A DNA stretch of 10,180 nt from Gallionella sp. (lineage in GTDB: Bacteria; Pseudomonadota; Gammaproteobacteria; Burkholderiales; Gallionellaceae): the NCBI GenBank assembly GCA_024654105.1, contig JANLID010000163.1:1-10180 (forward strand), given 5' to 3'. This document shows, one piece after another, positions 5,478 through 10,180 of the stretch. How positions within the stretch are numbered: position 1 is the first letter of the stretch; every line of letters begins with the position of its first letter. A program made the translations under genes and the position numbers. The notes below the pieces were generated by a model. It saw nothing but the letters and a program-made list of their open reading frames with translations. It was not told the DNA's origin and did no database searches.

Positions 5478-6722
5478 ATGACCGCCACACAATTCACCTT
5501 TTTTTTCATCGCTGCACTCACGCTGACCTCCCTCGCCAAGCTATGGCTGGCACGGCGTCATCTGGCGCATATCGCTGCGCACCGCACCACAATACCGGAT
5601 GCGTTCCGCGAGAAAATCGCGCTGAGCGACCACCAGAAGGCCGCCGACTACACCTCAGCCAAGACACGCCTCGACATGCTCAGCATACTGTTCGATGCCG
5701 CGCTGTTGCTGGCCTTTACGATCGCGGGTGGCATCCAGTTAATTGCCGGGCTATGCAGCGGCTGGTTTGATGGCTTGCTCACCCAAGGCGTAGCAACCAT
5801 CGTCGCGGTACTGCTGCTCTCCTCGCTGCTGGAAGCGCCATTCAGCCTGTATCGCACCTTCGTCATCGAGGCGCGTTTCGGCTTCAACAAGATGACCCTG
5901 GCACTCTATCTGACCGATGCGGCAAAAAGTCTGCTGCTCGGCGCAGCCATTGGCCTGCCGCTGCTGTTCGGCGTATTGTGGCTGATGGAGCGTATGGGCG
6001 AATACTGGTGGCTGTACGTATGGCCGGCATGGATGGCATTCAATCTGCTGGTGTTGTTCATCTATCCGTCATTCATCGCACCGCTGTTCAACAAATTCAC
6101 CCCGCTGCAGGATGAGGCAATGAAGGCGCGTATCGAAACATTGCTCAGCAAATGCGGCTTTACCGTCAGCGGCCTGTTTGTGATGGATGGCAGCAAGCGT
6201 AGTGCGCACGGCAACGCCTATTTCACCGGGTTCGGCAAGACCAAGCGCATCGTATTTTTCGACACACTGCTGGAACGCCTGAGCGGCAGTGAAGTCGAGG
6301 CGGTGCTGGCGCATGAACTCGGCCACTTCAAGCGTCACCATGTGATGAAGCGCATCATTGCCACTTTCGCCATGAGCCTGGTTTTTTTGTGGCTACTGGG
6401 GCAATTGATGCAGACCGACTGGTTCTATCAAGGACTGGGCGTGAGTACGCCCTCCACCGCAGTCGCGCTGCTGTTGTTTTTCATGACGCTGCCAGTATTC
6501 AGTTTCCTGCTGCATCCGCTGCTATCGGCCTATTCGCGCAAGCATGAATTCGAAGCGGATGAATATGCCGCAAAGCAGACCGCCGCCCCGGATTTGATAA
6601 GCGCGCTGGTCAAATTGTATCAGGACAACGCATCGACACTGACACCCGACCCGCTGTATTCTACGTTCTACGATTCGCACCCGCCGGCCATGGTGCGCAT
6701 CGCCCATCTGCAAACCCGATAA
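5478..6722 (+). CDS. Ste24-type M48 family metallopeptidase
   Basis: Integral-membrane zinc metallopeptidase of the CaaX-protease-1 (Ste24) class, 414 residues. The active site HELGH is at 279-283 (AHELGHFKRHH), with the third ligand in EFEAD (E357, and D361 of the ExxxD motif). Several hydrophobic helices lie near 2-20, 67-92, 103-120, 142-172, 180-200, 294-312 and 325-350. The DGSKRSAHGNAYFTGFGKTKRIVFFDTLL segment before HELGH is characteristic of the family. In bacteria such enzymes probably take part in membrane-protein quality control, since prenyl-CaaX substrates are not expected. I prefer the ATG at 5478 (MTATQFTFFF) over an in-frame ATG at 5451 that would add nine hydrophilic residues. 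Neither has a clear Shine-Dalgarno. It heads the plus-strand operon. Confidence 0.93.
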   Translation: MTATQFTFFFIAALTLTSLAKLWLARRHLAHIAAHRTTIPDAFREKIALSDHQKAADYTSAKTRLDMLSILFDAALLLAFTIAGGIQLIAGLCSGWFDGLLTQGVATIVAVLLLSSLLEAPFSLYRTFVIEARFGFNKMTLALYLTDAAKSLLLGAAIGLPLLFGVLWLMERMGEYWWLYVWPAWMAFNLLVLFIYPSFIAPLFNKFTPLQDEAMKARIETLLSKCGFTVSGLFVMDGSKRSAHGNAYFTGFGKTKRIVFFDTLLERLSGSEVEAVLAHELGHFKRHHVMKRIIATFAMSLVFLWLLGQLMQTDWFYQGLGVSTPSTAVALLLFFMTLPVFSFLLHPLLSAYSRKHEFEADEYAAKQTAAPDLISALVKLYQDNASTLTPDPLYSTFYDSHPPAMVRIAHLQTR

Positions 6723-6735
6723 AGGAGAACTTATT

Positions 6736-7053
6736 ATGAAACCAGCAATGAAACTCAACGCCGCTTTGATCTTGTTATGCGCCGCAACAGCCGCATCGGC
6801 CGACCCTTTTCCAAAAGGCAATGCGATGGCCGGGCAGGAATTGTTCACGAAACATGATTGCAACCGTTGCCACAACTCGATCATGAAGGGCGACGGCAAC
6901 AATATCTTTACCCGCATAGACCGCAAAGTGAAGACTCCCGACGATCTGATCAACCAGATCGGCATGTGCAGAGACGGTATCGGTGTACAGCTTACCGCGC
7001 AGCAAATGCAGGATCTTGCCGCATACCTCAACCGATATTACAAGCTGAAGTGA
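6736..7053 (+). CDS. Small periplasmic monohaem cytochrome c
   Basis: A 105-residue c-type cytochrome exported by a Sec signal peptide (basic MKPAMK, hydrophobic LNAALILLCAATA, probable cleavage after ASA at 20-22). One haem site is present, CNRCH at 42-46. A candidate sixth ligand is M77, in IGMCRDG. The C-terminal helix LTAQQMQDLAAYLNRYY is typical of class I cytochromes c. An extra cysteine (C78) follows the candidate ligand. Its Shine-Dalgarno AAAGGAG (6721-6727) overlaps the stop codon of the M48 gene, so the two are co-transcribed. It is probably a soluble electron carrier, partner unknown. Confidence 0.9.
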   Translation: MKPAMKLNAALILLCAATAASADPFPKGNAMAGQELFTKHDCNRCHNSIMKGDGNNIFTRIDRKVKTPDDLINQIGMCRDGIGVQLTAQQMQDLAAYLNRYYKLK

Positions 7054-7400
7054 GCGATACCATAAACGCAGCATGTGATCTGGCCAACAGGCGTTGCAAA
7101 CCTTGCGAAGGCGGGATGCCTCCCCTTTCACAACCGGAAGCCGACAATCTCATGAAGCAGCTCGCGGGCTGGCAGCGGTTCGATCACTTGATCGGCAAGA
7201 CCTTCCACTTCAAGGACTATTACCAGACCATCGCGTTCGTGAACGCGGTCGCATGGATGGCGCACCGCGAGGATCATCACCCCAACCTTGCCGTTACCTA
7301 TGACAGTTGCCAGGTGGAGTACATCACCCACGCGATTCATGGCCTGTCGGAAAACGACTTCATCTGCGCCGCGAAAGTGGACGCACTATTCAGACTTTGA
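7050..7400 (+). CDS. Pterin-4a-carbinolamine dehydratase family protein
   Basis: A 116-residue protein of the PCD/DCoH (PhhB-like) family, which dehydrates 4a-hydroxytetrahydrobiopterin to the quinonoid dihydropterin. The signature EDHHPNLAVTYDSCQVEYITHAIHGLSENDF (about 74-104) carries the active-site histidines. An N-terminal CKPC motif (16-19) followed by EGGMPPLS is a common bacterial variant. The GTG start at 7050 overlaps the cytochrome stop as GTGA, and no longer in-frame reading matches the family. No phenylalanine hydroxylase is nearby, so the role here is more likely general pterin or cofactor metabolism than phenylalanine catabolism (inference). Confidence 0.93.
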   Translation: MSDTINAACDLANRRCKPCEGGMPPLSQPEADNLMKQLAGWQRFDHLIGKTFHFKDYYQTIAFVNAVAWMAHREDHHPNLAVTYDSCQVEYITHAIHGLSENDFICAAKVDALFRL

Positions 7401-8287
7401 GCGAAATTCTGCATGGGGAAATCGTTGCCGCATTCGGTCGCCAATATCTTGTGCGCACCGAAGATGGCAGCGAACTCGCCTGCCTGCCGCGCGGCAAGAA
7501 AAGCGAGGTGGTGTGTGGTGACCTGGTGGAAATCAGGCTCACCGGCGATGCCTCGGCGAAAAACGCCGCGCAAGGCGTGATCGAGCGCATTGCACCGCGC
7601 CGTTCGTTGTTGCACCGCGCCGATGCGTTTCGCGAAAAACTCATCGCCGCGAACGTCACGCAGATCATCGTGGTCGCCGCCGCCGAACCCTCGTTCAGCG
7701 ACGAACTGCTGGCGCGCTGCCTGGTCGCCGCATACGACCAGAAACTCGAGGTGCTGATCGTGCTGAACAAATGCGACCTTGCCGAGGCCGCAGCCGCCGC
7801 GCGCCAAAGGCTCAAGCCCTACACCGCGATCGGCTACCGCGTGCTGGAACTCAGTGCGAAGCAGGATGTGTCAGCCTTGCGCCCGCTCCTGCAAGGCCAC
7901 ACCAGCGTGCTGGTCGGTCAGTCCGGCATGGGCAAATCCACGCTGATCAATGCGCTGCTGCCGGATGCGCACGCCGCCACGCGCGAGATTTCCAGCGCGC
8001 TGGATTCCGGCAAACACACCACCACCCACGCGCGAATGTACCGGATAGATGATTGCAGCAAACTGATCGATTGTCCGGGCGTTCAAGCCTTCGGCCTGCA
8101 TCACCTGAGTTTTGGCGGGATAGAACAAGGGTTTGTGGAATTCGCGCAATATCTCGGCCAGTGCCGTTTTCACGACTGCCATCACAAGCATGAACCAGGC
8201 TGCGCACTGCGCAACGCGGTTGCAGCAGGAAAAATTGATGCGCGCAGATTGGAGTTGTTTCAGCAGATCATCGCGAATAAGGCGTAG
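7397..8287 (+). CDS. rsgA: Small ribosomal subunit biogenesis GTPase RsgA
   Basis: Circularly permuted GTPase that helps mature the 30S subunit, 296 residues. Order: OB-fold (about 1-70, GEIVAAFGRQYLVR and GDLVEI), G4 NKCD (124-127), G5 SAK (153-155), G1 GQSGMGKS (174-181), the GKHTTT switch (205-210), and G3 DCPG (225-228). The zinc site CRFHDCHHKHEPGC has ligands C256, C261, H263 and C269. G3 carries C in place of the usual T or S of D-T-P-G. The start is a TTG at 7397 that overlaps the dehydratase stop as TTGA. No ATG or GTG fits the OB-fold start, and the upstream open frame is only a shadow of the dehydratase. It is the last gene of the plus-strand operon. Confidence 0.96.
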   Translation: MSEILHGEIVAAFGRQYLVRTEDGSELACLPRGKKSEVVCGDLVEIRLTGDASAKNAAQGVIERIAPRRSLLHRADAFREKLIAANVTQIIVVAAAEPSFSDELLARCLVAAYDQKLEVLIVLNKCDLAEAAAAARQRLKPYTAIGYRVLELSAKQDVSALRPLLQGHTSVLVGQSGMGKSTLINALLPDAHAATREISSALDSGKHTTTHARMYRIDDCSKLIDCPGVQAFGLHHLSFGGIEQGFVEFAQYLGQCRFHDCHHKHEPGCALRNAVAAGKIDARRLELFQQIIANKA

Positions 8288-8354
8288 GGGCGACCATCCA
8301 TGTTGGCTTCCTTTCCCGCCTGCGGGAGAAGGAAGTGAGGAACCGCACCCCTAC
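8284..8354. repeat. REP-like palindromic element between rsgA and the srkA remnant
   Basis: The outer arms GTAGGGG (8284-8290) and CCCCTAC (8348-8354) are perfect inverted repeats. Inside them is a long hairpin: CTTCCTTTCCCGC (8307-8319) pairs with GCGGGAGAAGGAAG (8322-8335) with one bulged base and a tight loop. The right outer arm also contains the TAG stop of the convergent srkA remnant, and the left arm the TAG of rsgA. There is no T-run. The structure resembles short REP/MITE-like repeats of proteobacteria and may act as a two-way 3' end. Confidence 0.5.
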
Positions 8355-8562
8355 ATCACCAGCGGCGGCTCATCCATCAACGCTATCTGTTCGCGCAATT
8401 CCAGAATACGGTCTTGCCAGTAGCGCTGGGTATTGAACCAGGGAAATGCAACGGTGGATGCGCCAGCAGGCGGCCATCGCCGCGCAAACCGATACTGTCC
8501 AGCGCATCCAGCACGGAATCGGGGGTGGAGAGCGGAAAATGGTTGTGCGCGCATGCGGGCAT
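8351..8562 (-). pseudogene. srkA: srkA (yihE) kinase gene collapsed to its two ends
   Basis: From an ATG at 8562, the frame reads HNHFPLSTPDSVLDALDSIGLRGDGRLLA, which resembles the N-terminus of SrkA/YihE Ser/Thr protein kinases as I remember them. That homology stops near 8458. From about 8446 the minus strand, in another frame, reads VAFPWFNTQRYWQDRILELREQIALMDEPPL and a TAG at 8351-8353, which matches the family's C-terminus. The two ends therefore lie almost side by side, whereas the intact protein is about 325 residues. Some 750-800 bases, including the whole kinase core, have been lost and the frame is shifted. It is non-functional. No Shine-Dalgarno is visible, and 8563-8683 holds nothing recognisable. 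Confidence 0.78.
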
Positions 8563-8683
8563 TGTACGGCAGCAAGCGCACCCTGTCGTTTGAGCCTGTG
8601 TTGCATGGATGTTAACAAGGATAACAGTATCTACGCGGCCTAAACCCAACCTGAATTGTTATTCGATTGATTGAGAATTCGAC

Positions 8684-9607
8684 TTACTTGTTATGGCAGG
8701 TCAGGCACAGCGCGCTGCCGGTGTTGGCCACGCGCAGGAAGGTCGGTTTGAACTGGTTGCCGTTGGCCGGATCGGGCACGCCATGCGGATCGTGGCAGGA
8801 GGCGCATTCGACCTTGCCTTCGTAGGTGCGAATCTCGGCCTTGTCCATCCTGGTGTTCGAGTTGACATCGAAATACAGCGATGAGCCTACCACGCCGGCA
8901 GGGGTGTTCCAGTCGGTACCCGATCCGGTGGTCGCCGGGAAGGTGACGCCTACCGGGTGATCGTTGGTCAGGTCGGTGCCGATATAGAACGTGTCAAAAT
9001 TGGGGGCAGCCGAACCCCACTGGTCGCCCGATGGAGAATGGCAGGCCATGCACTCGCCATAATTGCCCAAAGTAGCGGGGGTATTTGAAAGTGTGCCATG
9101 TCCGCCCCAAAAACTAGACCCTGGTCCACCCGGCCAAGTATCCAGGAACGCATTGTTCTGGGTGGTGGTCTGGCTGGCCTGATAATTCCCGGATCCGGGC
9201 ATGTTGATGATCGAATCGATTGCCGTCTGGCCATCGTGACAGGTCAGACAGGTCAGGGAGTTGTTGCCCGGCTGCACTACCGTCTGCGTCAGGCTGAAGC
9301 TGTTGTAAACGGTATAGGTGGTGGCCTTGACGGTGCGGTTCCATAGCGGCATCTGCGCTAACGTCTGGCTGCCATGCGGGGTATGGCAATACACACAAAC
9401 TTCGCCGTAATCGTTGCGCGACAGACTCATCCATCCTGCACCGGCGCCGATGGGTTGCTGCGTCAGGTTGTGGCGCGTGTTGACGATGCTGCCGAGGTTG
9501 GTGAACTTGGTGCTGGATGCTGGCGCTGCCCACGCGAACGTCGTCAACACGCCGAATACGGCTATGACAACAAGGGCGAATCGCTTATTGTGAGACAGGA
9601 CATTCAT
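8684..9607 (-). CDS. Pentahaem c-type cytochrome (doubled CXXCH type)
   Basis: Exported multihaem cytochrome of 307 residues with a clear Sec signal peptide (NKRFALVVIAVFGVLTTFAWA, likely cleavage at 27/28). Five CXXCH sites are seen: CVYCH 71-75, CLTCH 120-124, CMACH 186-190, CASCH 268-272 and CLTCH 301-305. The motifs LCLTCHDG-like, TDLTNDHPVGV and ECASCHDPHG are typical of doubled-CXXCH electron-transfer cytochromes of metal-cycling bacteria. A 12-residue loop, DVNSNTRMDKAE (247-258), fits the EF-hand/dockerin calcium pattern just before haem 4. Shine-Dalgarno AAGGAAG lies 7 bases before the ATG. The gene starts 15 bases after the stop of its upstream paralogue, so they share a transcript. 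It probably acts in the periplasm or outside the cell. Direct partners are unknown. Confidence 0.92.
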   Translation of the reverse strand: MNVLSHNKRFALVVIAVFGVLTTFAWAAPASSTKFTNLGSIVNTRHNLTQQPIGAGAGWMSLSRNDYGEVCVYCHTPHGSQTLAQMPLWNRTVKATTYTVYNSFSLTQTVVQPGNNSLTCLTCHDGQTAIDSIINMPGSGNYQASQTTTQNNAFLDTWPGGPGSSFWGGHGTLSNTPATLGNYGECMACHSPSGDQWGSAAPNFDTFYIGTDLTNDHPVGVTFPATTGSGTDWNTPAGVVGSSLYFDVNSNTRMDKAEIRTYEGKVECASCHDPHGVPDPANGNQFKPTFLRVANTGSALCLTCHNK

Positions 9608-9622
9608 GCTGCATCTTCCTTT

Positions 9623-10180
9623 TCACTTGTTATGGCAGGTCAGGCAGACCGCCGAACCCGCGTTGCTCACCCGCAGGAACGCTGGGCGCAACAGGGTATT
9701 GGTGCCGGGGCCGCCGGACGGGACGCCGTGCGGATCGTGGCACGACGCGCATTCAACCTCGTAGCCTCCGCCGGTGTTGTAGAAGCGGATCTCGCCGGAG
9801 TCGGCGCGGCTGTTGCTGTTGGCATCGTAGAACTTCAGGCTCGCGGTGGTGGCGGTCGGGGCGTTGAAGTCGTAGAGGTTCGTATCGGGCAACTGCACGC
9901 CGACCGGGTGGTCGTTGGTCAGGTCGGTGCCGATTGAAAACACCCTGAAATCAAAGTCGCCCCAGGTATGACAGGTATTACATCCGGCAAAACCAGTCCA
10001 CAGCCCCCCATGGCCGCCGCTCGATCCCGGCCACGTGCTCAGGAATGCGTCATTCCATCCATTGAACGTCGTCTCCTTCGCCGCGCTGTATCTGCCGGAA
10101 CCTGGCATGTTGATGATCGAGTCTATCGCCACGGTGCCGTCATGGCAGGACAGGCAGGTCAGCGAATTCACCCCCGGCTG
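9623..10180 (-). CDS. Multihaem c-type cytochrome, paralogue, 5' end outside the window
   Basis: The C-terminal 185 codons of a second cytochrome of the same family. Four haem sites are visible: CLSCH, CNTCH, CASCH and CLTCH. By comparison with its neighbour, a first CXXCH and the signal peptide should lie beyond the right edge. Shared landmarks with the downstream gene include QPG-NSLTCL-CHDG, AIDSIINMPGSG, IGTDLTNDHPVGV, EVECASCHDPHGVP and the ending CLTCHNK. The calcium-type loop is conserved as DANSNSRADSGE. The region around the third haem differs (CNTCHTWGDFDF against CMACHSPSGDQW) and is shorter. A GTG near 10171 is internal, not the start. The two genes are a tandem duplication that has diverged. 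Confidence 0.9.
   Translation of the reverse strand, partial: QPGVNSLTCLSCHDGTVAIDSIINMPGSGRYSAAKETTFNGWNDAFLSTWPGSSGGHGGLWTGFAGCNTCHTWGDFDFRVFSIGTDLTNDHPVGVQLPDTNLYDFNAPTATTASLKFYDANSNSRADSGEIRFYNTGGGYEVECASCHDPHGVPSGGPGTNTLLRPAFLRVSNAGSAVCLTCHNK

Noticed and set aside
6858..7049. Longer N-terminus for the pterin dehydratase
   Set aside because: The upstream extension is the cytochrome gene read in another frame. Family similarity begins only after the GTG at 7050.
7307..7396. Longer N-terminus for RsgA
   Set aside because: The added residues are an out-of-frame reading of the dehydratase. The OB-fold start fits the TTG at 7397.
8563..8683. Possible small gene or RNA between the srkA remnant and the cytochrome
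   Set aside because: There is no start with a ribosome site, no stable hairpin with a T-run, and no recognisable motif on either strand.
9374..9937. Plus-strand open frame of 187 codons across the two cytochromes
   Set aside because: Antisense of signal peptide, haem motifs and the intergenic gap of two convincing cytochrome genes.

Overview
The window looks like chromosomal DNA of a betaproteobacterium. The housekeeping genes (oligoribonuclease, Ste24-type M48 peptidase, a small cytochrome c, pterin dehydratase, RsgA), the BCAM0308-type zinc-ribbon protein and the tandem doubled-CXXCH multihaem cytochromes would suit the Gallionellaceae/Nitrosomonadales, lithotrophs that often oxidise iron. 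That placement is from remembered protein resemblance, not a search.

Left part (1-1500) is a decayed accessory patch. It holds a tyrosine integrase remnant with one in-frame stop, what looks like the first codons of a HigA antitoxin, an apparently intact BrnT-BrnA toxin-antitoxin pair, and the 3' end of a superfamily II helicase. A strong intrinsic terminator follows (1589-1616). Next come a BCAM0308-family gene (+) and a small acidic conserved gene (-) that converge on a palindrome holding both stop codons.

Centre (2632-5400, minus strand) reads orn, a UspA-like universal stress protein, a degenerate-EAL/HDOD signalling protein, and then a broken second copy of the uspA 3' end. The EAL-HDOD gene is thus flanked by two nearly identical uspA segments. 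Orn destroys pGpG, the breakdown product of c-di-GMP, and sits upstream of an EAL-derived protein, so a nucleotide-signalling theme is possible but inferred.

Right of the divergent gap (5401-5477), a compact plus-strand operon reads M48 peptidase, monohaem cytochrome c, pterin-4a-carbinolamine dehydratase, RsgA. The last two genes begin with GTG and TTG in 4-base overlaps with the preceding stop, which suggests translational coupling. After rsgA come a REP-like palindromic element and a collapsed srkA (yihE) pseudogene that keeps only its two ends.

Right end (8684-10180, minus strand) holds two tandem paralogous periplasmic or extracellular multihaem cytochromes. Each has a conserved 12-residue Ca-binding-like loop just before a CASCH haem site. 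The upstream copy runs off the window. No rRNA, tRNA or CRISPR array was seen.
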